Assembly: GCF_018139145.2 (NCBI RefSeq)
Contig: NC_059487.1
Coordinates: 8,391,792-8,455,791, forward strand
Source of the DNA: Gymnogyps californianus
Taxonomy: Eukaryota > Chordata > Aves > Accipitriformes > Cathartidae
Direction of reading: 5' to 3'
Length of the DNA stretch: 64,000 bases
Positions 52,337 through 64,000 of this stretch are shown one piece after another. The notes beneath the pieces are model-generated. The model did no database searches and had not been told where the DNA came from. It worked only from the letters and a program-made list of their open reading frames with translations. How positions within the stretch are numbered: position 1 is the stretch's first letter; each line of letters starts with the position of its first letter. The position numbers and the translations under genes were made by a program.

Positions 52337-55300
52337 CTAAGTGATTGCAAAGGAAAAAAATGGATTAGTTTGTCATAGCATCCAAAGTTCAATGTCTTGC
52401 AATGTTTATTTAATAACATTCTTTAAATTAAACACAAGGTAAATGTAAGGGGAGTTCAGAGGTGGACTACTCTATGGCCATCACAAAGCTATCGGAAAAG
52501 GGACCATAAAGTTGAATGATTTGTGCTAGAAGCAAGACATTTGTATTAGTAGCACCTTGATTTAGTATTGAAATTTAAGCAACCAAACAAAAACCTCAAC
52601 CCAACAATTTCAACTATTTTCCCCTGATTAGTTTCCCCATTCACAAAGCCAGCTCGGCTTCTCCCTGTGTTTCTCATTAGGTAGTACAGCAAGAAAGTAA
52701 ATACACACAACACAGCTCTGAAGTCTCAAATACATTATCACTGCCACAGTTTCTAGGAAAAAAGAAATAATTAAAAAAATAAAAATCACGATTTCTGTTT
52801 GGGACATAAACACCACTAACTAAGGCTCAGCAAACTAAAAGTTTTTTCTTAAATAAAGCCTCAAGTTTAGATAGTTCCAACACCAGTTTTCATTTTTAAG
52901 GTACTTAAATGTATTATGCTCTCCCTGGGCAAAATTAAAGTTTGCCTAACTGGTTGCTAATGAAGCCTGTGATGGAGAAATCTTATTGTAGTTCCACGCT
53001 GCATTTAACAGTAGCTGACATGGGACACTTCCTGGATTAAAAGGGCAGCACCGCTAGCAGCACGCTCCCAAAGCTGTGCAACTCAGCTAAGAGAGCACTT
53101 CTGCTTCCAAGTAACCAGGAAGGCTGTAACAGGACAGGCTTTTGCCATTTTATGTAAAAATTGCAGTAACTGCCATCATGTTCTGCATGCAACAGGAGTT
53201 TAATGCATCCTTCCCAGCCTACAGATTTAGGGTATTTTGAATGCTTTGTAGAAACGTTGCACTGTACAGACTGTGAGGCTGAACTCACACAAGCTTAATA
53301 GCCTGTGCTCTGAATTCAGAAGGGCTTTGTCTCACTTTTAGGATATTAATTAGTACATTGACTTGATTTTCTGATACTGTATTTTGATGCCAACCTAACT
53401 ACATATAACTGACAGGAGAGTGTATGAAGAGGCAATTTCACAGGCATTTATTACAATGTATTATATAGTAATTTTAGGCCTCTTACTAAATATTGTTGTC
53501 CTGGTTTCAGCTGGGATAGAGTTAATTTTCTTCCTAGTAGTTGGTATAGTGTTGTGGTTTGGATTTAATATGAGAATAATGTTGATAACACCCTAATGTT
53601 TTCAGTTGTTGCTAAGTAGTGCTTATACTAAGTCAAGGATTTTTCAGCTTCTCATGCCCAGCCAGCGAGAAGGCTGGAGGGGCACAAGGAGCTGGGAGGG
53701 GACACAGCCAGGACAGCTGACCCAAACTGGCCAGAGGAATATTCCATACCATACGACATCATGCCCAGTATATAAACTGGAGGGAAAGCTGGTCAGGGAC
53801 CACTGCTCAGGAACTGACTGGGCATCGATCAGCAGGTGGTGAGCAACTGCATTGTGCATGACTTGTTTTGCATGTTCTAATTCTTTTATTATCATAATTA
53901 TTATTATTACCATTATTATTTTCTTCCTTTTCTTTCCTCCACTGGGCAGGGGGAGTGAGCGAGCAGCTGTGTGGTGCTTAGTTGCCGGCTGGGGTTAAAC
54001 CACAACAATTGTAAAACTAGGAAAACCAAAAGAAAGCAGCACCAGGAAATGTTATTTCCCTGTAGAAGTTTTCCTACAACAAGGAAGAGATGGATGTACA
54101 CAGGGTTATATTAGTGTCGTGGTTTAATCCCAGTCAGCAACTAAGCACCATGCAGCCACTTCCCCCTCCCCCCCACTGGGAGGGGAAAAAGGAAAGGAAA
54201 TAAAAGTAAAACTTGTGGGTTGAGATAAGAACAGTTTAATAACTAAAATAAAATATAATACTAGCAATAGTAATAATGAAATATAATAATAATAGTAATG
54301 AAAAGGAATATAACAAAAAAAGGAGGGGGGGAGGAAAAAAACCCAGTGATGCACAATGCAATTGCTCACCACCTGCTGACCGATGCCAGAGCCACGATTC
54401 GCCCCTCCCAGCCAACTCCCCCCAGTTTATATACCGAGCATGACATTCCATGGTATGGAATACCCCTTTGGCTAGTTGGGGTCAGCTGCCCTGGCCATGC
54501 TCCCTCCCAGCTTCTTGCACACCTGCTTGCTGGCAGAGCATGGGAAACTGAAAAATCCTTGGCTTAAGATAAGGGCTACTTAGCAACAACTAAAACATCA
54601 GAGTGTTATCAACATCATTCTCACACTAAATCCAAAACACAGCACTGTACCAGCTACTAAGAAGAGAGTTAACTCTGTCCCAGCCAAAACCAGGACAATT
54701 AGTTATCCCACACTTACAGAACTGTTCTGTAACCATGTTATACTTTACTCCATGTACATTTCTGGAAAAGCAAAAAAAGCATAAGAAAACAAAACCAAAG
54801 GAGATGCAGGAACGAAGAAGTTGTTACCATAATGGAAACAGTAAGGTAGGAGCAGCAGTTCACGTTAGAGGAAAGAGCTAAAACGCAGGATAGCAGGAGA
54901 AAGACTAGAACACGCGAGAGCTGCCACAGAGCCAGCTCTGCCAGACCCGAGTACCATCCCCACAGAGTGACACAGCCAGCAGAACGAAAACAATTGTTCT
55001 TGCTGGTGATGTCTTAGACTATGTGTATTGCTATTACGGGACAGAAATACTAAAGAGAGAGAACATTCAGGATATTCACTGCTGAAAAATATCATATTTC
55101 TAGAGAGCTAGATCATTCCTAATCAGACACAACTACAGCTTTAACGATCTATTGAACAGGCACTGTTTTCAGCCACCTTCTGTAGTTGGACATGACCTTT
55201 CCTAGCTCACCTGCGATCCTGCAGCTCCACTCAACTCCCTGTATACTGATGCCCTTTAGGAAGTCAGCCCATGCAATTCTCATTAACATAGCCATCACCC

Positions 55301-58300
55301 CTCAAGGAATGGATGACTCCTTCCTGGTGTCTAAAAATGGCAGTCAGTCCAAAAGCTTTAACATTGGGAATGCCAGAAAGCTCTGTTATCTGACACCTTC
55401 CCTGGCAATGATACAGTGGCAGACCTTCACGTACACAGCTCAGCTCTGAAATCAAGTATGCTCCTTGGACTTGGCTATCTACTCTTAAGTCCCTAACAAG
55501 TGTATTACAATAACTACTCCTATTTTACTCAGTAAAGGCCCCTTTTAAATAGCACATTGATTGCATATTTCTGTCCTCCTCCTCACTTCTACCCTAGAAG
55601 AAAGAGAATTAGGGCTGCAGAAACACTTTGCTCCACTGGAAAACCCAAGTATACCATCTATCATGCTGGGTTATGTCAGGCTAGTATGGTATGAACACCT
55701 ACAGAAAGCATGGAGTGAACAGAAGCACATGCGGTTTTGGGTTTTTTTTTTTTTTTAATGAGGAAAAAAAGCAACTAGCCCAAGACCACTAATAATGGTC
55801 AGGCTTAAATTTTCAGGACGTAGTAGGATGGAAAAAAAGCTCTTAGGGTGGCCATCATCTTGTTGACTTTTGCCATCATCTGTCAAGTCAGGCTTCTTAA
55901 TTGTACCGTGTTTTTACATGACATTCTGGTCATGGGAACTAGATTTGTTTCTTGGCAGAGATTTCAAAACTGACATAAACTGTTTGTCAAAGCCAATGAC
56001 AGAGTGAAGAACCAGAGTGGTTTATTTCCCGTTGTCTAACTTGGTAACTTACACAGGATTATGCAACGCTGGTGACTGAGTATACCTGCCTGTACAGCGG
56101 GCATAAAATGGAATGTACCTATAAGAGGAACCTAAAGCCAGTTTTCTGCAAGCCTGTCCACTCCTCTGCCCAAATCAGAATGAATCAATGCTGAAAATCC
56201 AGAAGCCTTGCTTTAGAAATGAGCATTCAAGCGTAAGTTGCACTTGCAGATGACACGCTCTTTTGAAGGAACCACAGCTTTAAGACTGTAATGAACAAAA
56301 TCCATTACTAGCATGAGATTACCAAGATATCACGCAATCGGATCTCAGGACCACTGACTACCCCGTCAGGCTGAAAGTTACCTTTTATCCAATCACAAAT
56401 CGTCCCCCCACATTTTTTATGCAACAAAACCAACTATTGTTTTGCTAAGAGCTTGTGCAGCTAAGAGCACAGTTAACTTCACCATTTTCTAGGTATTTAA
56501 CATGCTGTCACTAAATTACATCTTGCCAGGTGAATTGCACTAGACTACTAAAGAGAGCTTGCAGTATGAACCAGATGGCAGTACCAGTTGTAATGCAGAA
56601 GTACGTCTCGTGTGGAGACACATGATGGATCCTGTGATGCTTCCGTGGCAGGATAACATGCCAGTCCTGTAGAAATATGACCCAGCGCGGAAGACCAAAG
56701 TACGTGTGAGACCACTTGTGAATCTGGTTCGTCATGGTTATGAAGATGATAAGGGCAAAGACATAACACTCCCAAGGACATGTTTCATATAATGCCTCTG
56801 CAAAACAAGATGTGTATCTTTAAATACCATTTATGAAAAGGTAAATTTCTACCAGGAAAATGATGTCTTGCCCAGACAGAGCTGCCTGGTGCTGCAGGAA
56901 CTAACAAAGGCCTCAACGAAGCTGCTTCGGCAGAAGTGTCACGAGAGCCAGTGAGCCATAAGCAATTCCAGAATGTCACAAGACAGCCGGTAAGTGCCGA
57001 CGTCTGTCAACTTGCCATAAACAGGAAGTTAAACTCTGAGTTTACCATCTATAAAATTAAATTAATCCTTTAATTCTTGCACTTGAGTTTGCAAATAAAG
57101 TACTTCTACACAGAGATGAAGCATTTTTATACACTTTAGAACAATGAGGTTTCCCTATATGCACACATTTTGATCCCTCTTATAAAAAGAATATTTACTG
57201 TAACTTCTAATGCTTCCTTGCAAGACTCTTCAGCCACGGATTCTCTGTTGAGCTAGAGAATCTAGCTGTCCCACACCTTCTAGTCACCCCACCTTCAAGA
57301 AAAAAGTTTCCCTCCCTCCTCCCAGGAGCATCATGCTTCCAACAGCTATTACTTGTCATCTCACATTCATCGATTTCTCCTAGCTTCACACAGACAAAAG
57401 TTCATTTAAATATCAACACAAATGCTAAATCCACATAAGTCAGAAGTAACAGCTTACCTGGGGAAAAAGAAACAAATTTGTATGCCATGTTTGCCAACGG
57501 GACTAGTGTCATAAAGCAGTTGTCTCCATTGGTCTCTATAAAATCATGTCTGGTAATTGCTGTGGGGTCAATATGATGTTCTCTAAAGGGTCTGATGAAA
57601 GCCTGAAAAAACCAAATTGATAAACATGACACCATGGCTCAATAATGATCTTAGAAAGAAAAATATAAAAAACCCAAAAAACCTCACATGCATTCTAATC
57701 TGATGACTGAGTTTAAGAGAGTTCCATAGTACAAAGCATGCAAGCAGGATTCAAACTTTTGTGATGACAACACTTCAAATAATTTGATTTACATTTGCAA
57801 AGCAATTCAGTTCCCAGACTCAAATCCAGTTTTTCATTGCTTCAGTTTTATTCTTCTTAATTTTCACTTAGGACCTTTAGTCTCAAGATCTCAAAACCAA
57901 AGCATCAGCATCCTAATTTCACAGACAAAATAAGCCTGTGAAATTCACAAATTCACTTGCTAAGCAGCATAAACCAAGAAAACACTAAGAAAAATGAAAA
58001 TTCAGCCTAACATTTTGTATGGGCTACAGATGACAGCATTAACAGACTGAATGCAAGTTAAATGACTAGACAAACCAATGTAAATCAAACAGACTATACA
58101 GCAGTCTCCTCTAGGAGTAGAAATCACATCTGAATACACAATCCCAGCAGAGACAGAGCAAACGTGATAGGTAGGACTGCGACAGCAAAACAAGTATATT
58201 TACTTGCCTTTAACACATACATCATGTACAGTCTATGCAAAGGTGTCCTGATCAGTCTGAACTCTTGTTTATTTAGTGTATAGACTCCTGCAGTGCCTTT

Positions 58301-59233
58301 TTTTTTTTGAACTATGGTCCACAGATACAGGGATTCAAGGACTGTTAAGTCTATTGAAGGTGAACAAAAATAAGCCTAAAACCAATAGTCTTAATTCTGC
58401 TGTTCTAGTTCATGTATTTCTGCATAATGTCAAGGAATATCCCATATACTTTTTTTTTAATAGAGATCCTTCTAATATTGCACTGTGAGGAGTAATTAAT
58501 GGTAGCTATGAAGAAGTTTATTTTAAAAAACAGATTATTGCTTATTATAGAAGTCAGTGCACCTTCCACTAAGCATCTGGCATTTGTAGCTGCAGATGTA
58601 GAATACATCTCAAATCTAAACCTTCAGTCATCACCACTCTAATACTACTACATTTACAATAGGGGCCAGTAGCACAGAGAACTGGAAAGATTCCTTACTG
58701 GAGCGTCTTCATGTTTTACAAGACAGCTTTTAGAGAGTTTAGCTACAGGAACAATTCTCCGTATCTCTGTGTTTATTGGCCTTTTGGAAGATCTACTCTA
58801 GTCTAGCCAGGTTTCTACACCTGTGGTGTCACAGGCCATTCCCACAGTACCTTGGGAAGGTCTGCGAACACCGGTATTGCAAAACTGCAAACCTCAAACA
58901 AAGTGATAAAATGGAACAGGGTCACCTTGCACAGGTCACCTAGGCCAAGCGTAAACACGGCACTTCACCAGCAATATACTGTGCCATGTAGTGGAGGAGG
59001 GTTCTGGGGGTGGGGGAGCTGGTTACATTGGCAAGACTGCAAGAACGATACAGCTTATATACACTGTCCAACACAGCTGGGAATACTGGAAGTGCTTCAG
59101 AAAAGTATTTCATAACTTTTTCAAGCTTAAGGATAAGAATCTCAAACCTTTCCAACTATGGGTAGCTCCACAGATCCCCAGGTATCTGCTCCCCAGTGAA
59201 ATAATCCTGACAGAAAGTCAGCCGTAATAACTC
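52215..59233 (-). CDS. PEDS1: PEDS1 (TMEM189/Kua), plasmanylethanolamine desaturase 1, partial: four C-terminal coding exons
   Basis: Exons 59148-59233, 57458-57602, 56585-56797 and 52215-52336 join in frame to 187 codons plus stop. They correspond to about residues 83-270 of the 270-residue human protein. PEDS1 is an ER multi-pass desaturase that makes the vinyl-ether double bond of plasmalogens. The histidine-rich metal-ligand motifs are all present: HWGADTW, REHHIDP with TRHDFIE, HKWSH and [13 protein letters not shown]. The C-terminus reads [16 protein letters not shown]. The first in-window exon begins with the last two bases of a Gly codon, so at least one more exon, encoding the N-terminus and first membrane segments, lies beyond 64000. 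I searched 59.2-64 kb for it and did not see it. The gene lies upstream of UBE2V1 on the same strand. No frameshift is seen. Confidence 0.96.
53497..54007 (+). mobile_element. Family A solo LTR, copy A4
   Basis: 511-bp LTR starting TGTCCTGGTTTCAGCTGG and ending GGTTAAACCACAACA. It is flanked by perfect duplications ATTGT (53492-53496 and 54008-54012). TATATAAA is at 53769-53776 and an ATT-rich stretch lies near 53888-53922. It lies inside the last PEDS1 intron, antisense, and is the left half of the second inverted pair. Confidence 0.93.
54115..54697 (-). mobile_element. Family A solo LTR, copy A5
   Basis: 583-bp LTR in reverse orientation, with perfect duplications ATTAG (54110-54114 and 54698-54702). 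On the minus strand it runs TGTCCTGGTTTTGGCTGG to the TTAAACCACGACA end. A TATA box is visible as TTTATATAC near 54426 on the plus strand. An AT-rich (AAT)-like stretch lies at 54240-54310. It is sense relative to PEDS1 and UBE2V1, and pairs tail-to-tail with A4. Confidence 0.93.
56585..56797 (-). CDS. PEDS1: PEDS1 coding exon (about residues 160-231)
   Basis: 213 nt, including [30 protein letters not shown] and the [20 protein letters not shown] segment. It ends with G in phase 1. The donor is GTACTGCC, a poor match to consensus. In mammals this exon is the one spliced either to the last PEDS1 exon or to UBE2V1 exon 2. Confidence 0.96.
56798..57457 (-). other. PEDS1 intron
   Basis: 660-bp GT-AG intron (donor GTAAGC, acceptor TTTTGCAG). 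Nothing else recognised. Confidence 0.9.
57458..57602 (-). CDS. PEDS1: PEDS1 coding exon (about residues 112-160)
   Basis: 145 nt from [20 protein letters not shown] to the FSP segment plus one base of the next codon. The acceptor is TTTTTTCAG and the donor GTAAGC. It carries the HH and RHDF histidine motifs of the desaturase domain. Confidence 0.96.
57603..59147 (-). other. PEDS1 intron
   Basis: 1.5-kb intron with a GTTTGA donor and TTTTTTCAG acceptor. It contains a weak MIR-like stretch at about 57860-57970 and otherwise unique sequence. Confidence 0.85.
57860..57975 (+). repeat. Possible MIR-like relic
   Basis: The order CATCCTAATTTCACAGACAA, GTGAAATTCACAAATTCACT, TGCTAAGCAGCA loosely follows the MIR pattern of ATCCCCATTTTACAGATGAG and GTGACTTGCCCAAG. 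The match is weak. Confidence 0.25.
59148..59233 (-). CDS. PEDS1: PEDS1 coding exon (about residues 83-111)
   Basis: 86 nt, acceptor TTGCAG, starting with two bases of a split Gly codon, then [20 protein letters not shown] and on to GK in phase 0. The donor is GTTTGAG, a weak match. It contains the HWGAD histidine motif. Where the human protein as I recall it has GLVHWGAD, this one has GLFHWGAD. Confidence 0.93.
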
Positions 59234-62200
59234 CTGCAACTTGAATGAGGAGAGAGACGGTTAGATACACACAAGCATTTTTACTGATTTATTCACATTT
59301 TATACTTGTTTTACAAGTTTACTTGTTTATCTACCTCTTAGATATTTACAATCACATGAGATCTATCTGAATAAACATAAGGTCTGGCAACTAGGAAAAA
59401 GAGGTTAACAAGACACCATTTGGACGGTTACAATCTTCATTAAATCTATAGCAACTTTTGCGTTTAGCCCGTCTTCTACAGAACAGCTTGACAAGCTTTA
59501 CAATTGCTGGTATGGAAAATACTAGTAAGTTAGAACTGAATCACTTAGATCTGCCTACCCTCTTCAGTAGTGTTTAACAGATTACTTGGCTATAAAATAG
59601 CTGTTAAAGCTATCCCAACAGATAATACTATCTGCAGACCCTTCCTCTTCTCCCTTGGTCCCTTATGTCTGTAAAGAAGAAGCACTGAACTCCGATGACT
59701 ACAGATAAGCACTAATTAAGAAGCCACTCCTGGGTACAGCAATACTATTTACAAAATAAGACTGGAACATCAAACAACTTCAAGACTGTGGCATTTGCAA
59801 AGCTATAGGCAAGGCCCCAGAAACCATGCTAACGATTCTCTGTAAGGAACATTGTACACTTGTGATATTTGCATGCTACATTAGATATACCATTAAACAG
59901 AGGTTGCTGGAACAAGTGTAAAGATTCTTCTAGCTGCCAACCACAATAACTTTAAAACTGCGGTCAAGTAAAGGTGATTTTCAGTTCTTGCACATAAAGC
60001 CCTATTTTTGCCTTCATGTTCTGGATAATCTATCTATCCAAGCTTCTGGTTACTCCTGACATTTAAAAGTAAGGATGTAAGAGATGTTATTTGATCAGAA
60101 CAGCTGTATATTTTCCAGTTAGTCACAGATCTGTCAGACTGTGTTTAACAGACACCTATCACTCTTCACCTGGAGAAGTTGTCTGACGCCCAGGTTCCCA
60201 ATCCCTTTAGTAATGAAGTCTCCAACACAGTTTGAGACACCCTCCTGCATGAGCTCTACTGACAGGCTCTTTATGCTTTTGAGGAAGAAAATTCAGAGAA
60301 GGTTGCCAAAGAAGTTCCTTTGTTGTTAACAGAGAGGCTGGGGGAATGTGGCATACAGCATAGCAATATGGCTATAGCAACACAGCAAAGAGCGAGATAC
60401 CGCCTTGGGATCTCTATGCTTGAGGGATTTAGGACTGTCAGACCCTGCTCCTTAAAGAACAGAGACCCCAAAAGGTACCAGTTCAAGCCAGCACATCTTG
60501 CTCTGAGCAGGTTTCAAGAGAGATTAACCAGGTCTGGATGGAGTCTAGATTTGCTGAAGAACGAACCAGACTAAGAATCGGGATCCTTTTTCACTGCAGT
60601 GTCGTCCCTTCAGGTTAATAAAAATATCAGAAAGATCTTTCTGTTCATTTTTTCTGAGATCAACCACCGGGTGAATATGTATACAAGCATACTTGGTGAT
60701 TCTCTGTGGAGCCAGCATTCAGGCTCTGAAAGGGGAAGGCAGCACACTCTTCTTACCTGCAGGTCTGGTTAAAAGAATTCAGCAGAAGCACGACCCAGAT
60801 TTCAAAATAGCTACTGCGTACTGTGCAAATACGATATACCTGGGAATTGACAGCGTCTGATCTCAGTGCAAATCCCTCAAAATCATACACAAAGTTCATG
60901 CCAATTAAAGCACTATATACTGATCTTGCAGTCTATTATTAAATGAGTCACAGCAACAGAAATACAAAGATTATGTGTTCAAAGCAGCTCAGTTAGCAAC
61001 TCCCTACTCTCATCCGGTGCTCAGAGCATAAGGCACAGTCACTTACTATTGGCATGTCTGGCAGTTCTCAGAGAAGCCTGTGAGTCCATGCAAACCAGAG
61101 TAGTAGTCACACAGCCAGGTCAGAGCAGCTGGAACATAGTTCTTTAGTTTTTTCCTGCTGATGTTTACAAAAATTGGGTTGTTTACAGAAGTCACCCATT
61201 GTAACATAGTCTTTGCACCAGAAACAGCAGGGAGTTGCAAAAACAGAGGTGATGCAGGAAATTTATTTTTTTGCTCTGCCTGCCTCACCAACTCTTCTTC
61301 AGACGTCTGTGAAGCTAGCAGAATTCCTGGCTTACTCCTCCACTAGCCAGCATTTGTTTCTCTATGTGTCTGAAGACTTTCTTCAAGCACAGCTTCTCAT
61401 TTATAGTATTGAGGCTTTTTGTGATAGGCAAGTACCCCTCTGCCTGCTGTTAGGCAAGACAATTCCAACTCACTTGTAATCCAAACCAAAAGTTAAAATT
61501 GTTGTTATATTGGTTCATCTTGTTTTGACTCCAAGGCATCTTGTTACTCCTCCCTCTCTCACAGAAACTTCAAAGCAATCTGAGATATGCCAGGAAACAA
61601 AACAACAAATGTGCATCGTTCCCCATAAAATCACACAACTCTTATTTACCCTGGTCATGATCTGGACTTTGCCCGATTTTCCTACTCCACTCAGGACACT
61701 TAGGTCAGCTGCCTTGAGAGTCCAGTTTAATTAAGTTCTTGTAACATTATCAGGATTGCTAAAGAGCAGGTAATTTTTAGAACATGAAAGAGGACAAGGT
61801 TGTTCTGTTACTATTGATCAAATGCTCTTCACCTTCAGGTGAAGGTTACCTACAGTGCCTGCAGCACAGCATATTTCAGATATACCCCTCCTTGTGGTTG
61901 CCTTTTGCTTAGCCGATCCCTCACCCCTGCAGTCCTTCCCCTCGCCTTGCATTTTCAAAAAGGGAGAAGAAATAAAATCAGGATTAGTGTGGTACCTACT
62001 ACCCCAAAAGGCTTTCTTTTCATATTATAAATCAATCCCCACTGCTGAATCCATTATCTAGTTGGCCCAAACTCTTAAATACAGCAGGCGACACTTCATT
62101 CTTTATGTATCACCTTATTGTACTAAAGATAGCTTATTTTTTTTATAAGCAGTAAATTCTGTACACTTGTTTTTGTTTCAGACCATACACGTAAGCTACA

Positions 62201-64000
62201 GTGAGACAGGGTGGAGCACAATAGCTTTTAGATCTGCACCTAGCAGCTGAAAGAGCAAACACACTTGATTCAGGGGAAAGATATACAAAAAACACTTCAC
62301 TTTGCAACAACTAAAATACCATTCCTGCTGAGGTAATCACCCTATTAACCCGCATCGCCTGCAGCACACTGCATTATTAGAGCTTGAAATAACAGCAGGA
62401 AAAACAAAAAAAAAATAGAGGCAAAATACTGACAGTTCAATAGATATTTCTCATGTTACTTCGATGTCAGCTGGTAGAAAGCTAAGAGGAAAGAATGAAG
62501 GGTGCCTGAAGCAGTGCATTATACTAAGACAATCTGAAAAAACCTAACTACCAGAAATCACATTTCAGCTGTATTGCAGAAGGGCTTGCTCACTCTTCGG
62601 CAGTTGTGTACGATGAGTTGTAATAAAAGAGCAAAACCTGTACCAAATGTTATACATGACTAGCATTGTAACACTTTGTTTGCATTCTATCTCCAGACTC
62701 AGAAGGCACATCAGACAGCAATGAGCTGAACTCAATATTCTCAGATACCTGGCACTGTCTTTTCTTAAAATGGGAAAGCCAAGGCACAGGTGTTCAGCTG
62801 CTTCTCTAAGGCGGTATAAGATCTTCATGCTCTGTCATCAAGGTTGGGAGGGCGAGATAAGATTGACAGCCCTGAATATGAATTAAGAGTTAATCATAAA
62901 GTCAGAAAAAGCAGGATATCCACAGTATAGATATATATGAACTGCAAACAGTGGATTCACACACTCATTGGAAGCAAGATCAGTAAAGCATTAGAGAAAT
63001 ACTGCTCTGTACTCATTAGTTTTACTCCAGTCTGCTGAGCAGTGGGATGGAGGATCAGCCCATCTATGGCTTATATCTGAAGAGGAAGTGAGTATTCAGA
63101 AAACACAGGAGGAGGGGAAGAAGGCATTGCAGTTAAGAAGCAAGCTGCAGAACTTGCTCCCAACACCGGGATTTCTTTGTTTTGGAAGTAGACTGCTGAA
63201 TCAGGAGAAAAGAAAAAGGCCTAGCAGACAGGGAGACCAAAGGTGTACAAATGAACTTCAACCAGTAGCAGATGTTTTAAAATAAGTGAACACATGACTG
63301 ACACACACATTTGCTAGAATGGCTGTTCTTTTCCAGCCACCCCGTACTTGCAGGTGCAGGCATGCCTGCAGGTGCAGGCATGCCTACAGGCACAGCAGCA
63401 CCCTCGGGACACCTCCGAGGAAGCAAGTGCCTCTCGTCTGAGTCAGGGGACATGCCAGAACATGACCACCGGCACTGAGACAGCCAAGTCACCTGCCGGG
63501 CGGTGGGTCGCAGGGCTGGAAGAGCAACTGGCCCAAACATATATTTGACACAAGATGGTTTTGCTCCCGCTTGTATTCTGTTCAGAAACCAGATAATATG
63601 TAGGGGTTTGTGTCACAGAAAAGCCCCTACTCCTCCTCTTCCTTGCTTAAGTACCAAATTGAGAGATTACAACTTGCAACCTTAACAAAGGGCTTCTCTT
63701 GTGAGAAAGTCACATACCACTTCCTGCAACCTGGCTGCTCCCAGGCACAATCGGAAGGAAGCCAAATGAGAGCAGGACATTTGAGGTACAAGGTGTTCAA
63801 GAGATAAAACTATTTTGCACGTTTGCAACAAAAAGTTGCACTTCACCAAAATTTTACAGAGCCAAGTGTAAGCCTGGCTTTGCATAGATCTAATTCTCAA
63901 ATTGTAACCGAGAAGACTTACAGTAGGGTATATAAAGTTTCATATTTACTGTAAAAATTCAGTTAGAGTCTCTGGAGGCAAAAAAACCAGCATAAGATGT
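59234..64000 (-). other. PEDS1 intron continuing past the window
   Basis: I looked on the minus strand for the preceding PEDS1 exon (first membrane segments) and did not find it. A CAG/GTAAG word at about 60757 on the minus strand resembles a donor but no recognisable peptide precedes it. The rest is AT-rich unique sequence with one short tandem repeat at 63350. Confidence 0.7.
63350..63395 (+). repeat. Short tandem repeat, 18-bp unit
   Basis: Two exact copies of GCAGGTGCAGGCATGCCT (63350-63367 and 63368-63385) followed by a partial diverged third copy. It lies in the PEDS1 intron. Confidence 0.9.

Larger units (their letters stand above)
52337..56584 (-). other. PEDS1 last intron
   Basis: 4.2-kb GT-AG intron containing two opposed family A solo LTRs (53497-54007 and 54115-54697). 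The remainder is AT-rich unique sequence with a poly-T run near 55742. No extra exon recognised. Confidence 0.85.

Noticed and set aside
60750..60790. Possible additional PEDS1 exon next to a CAG/GTAAG donor-like word on the minus strand
   Set aside because: No PEDS1-like peptide and no suitable acceptor with an open frame.
61510..61734. Plus-strand peptide starting MVHLVLTP, reminiscent of the LVHLLLL membrane segment of PEDS1
   Set aside because: Wrong strand for the gene and no similarity beyond a few hydrophobic residues.

Overview
The window is vertebrate genomic DNA, almost certainly from a bird. The evidence is long introns with GT-AG boundaries, a CpG-island promoter, no bacterial-type operons, and six solo LTRs of two families that I recognise from memory as abundant in (neo)avian genomes. 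Two protein-coding genes can be established exon by exon, both on the minus strand. They are UBE2V1 (complete, four coding exons, 28991-45303) and the C-terminal four coding exons of PEDS1/TMEM189 (52215-59233), whose N-terminal exons must lie beyond position 64000. This is the vertebrate PEDS1-UBE2V1 neighbourhood (human 20q13; avian chromosome 20 by expectation).

Layout. 1 to about 20.7 kb is GC-rich DNA in which I find no coding exon. It contains a few AT-rich islands that look like candidate conserved noncoding elements. By synteny this is the gene desert between SNAI1 (outside the window) and UBE2V1. About 20.7-27.3 kb is a compositional transition into AT-rich DNA. 27.3-29.0 kb is the probable UBE2V1 3' UTR. 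29.0-45.3 kb is UBE2V1. Its 12.1-kb first intron holds a 590-bp solo LTR (family A), a MIR-like relic and a 1.1-kb solo LTR (family B) in close succession. 44.6-45.6 kb is the CpG island. 45.6-52.2 kb is the intergenic region plus the PEDS1 3' UTR, with a tail-to-tail pair of family A solo LTRs. 52.2-59.2 kb is the PEDS1 3' half, and its last intron carries a second tail-to-tail pair of family A LTRs. 59.2-64 kb is PEDS1 intron without further exons that I can recognise.

How the genes relate. UBE2V1 is the catalytically inactive E2 variant that pairs with UBC13 to make K63-linked ubiquitin chains. PEDS1 is the ER desaturase that introduces the plasmalogen vinyl-ether double bond. They have no obvious biochemical link, but they lie in tandem. 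The splice phases here (PEDS1 penultimate exon ends in phase 1; UBE2V1 exon 2 begins with the two remaining bases of a Gly codon) are compatible with the in-frame Kua-UEV read-through known in mammals. The most unusual structural feature is the repeated arrangement of inverted solo-LTR pairs about 105 bp apart, each LTR with its own 5-bp target duplication (four of five in the window are perfect). I found no convincing new gene system.
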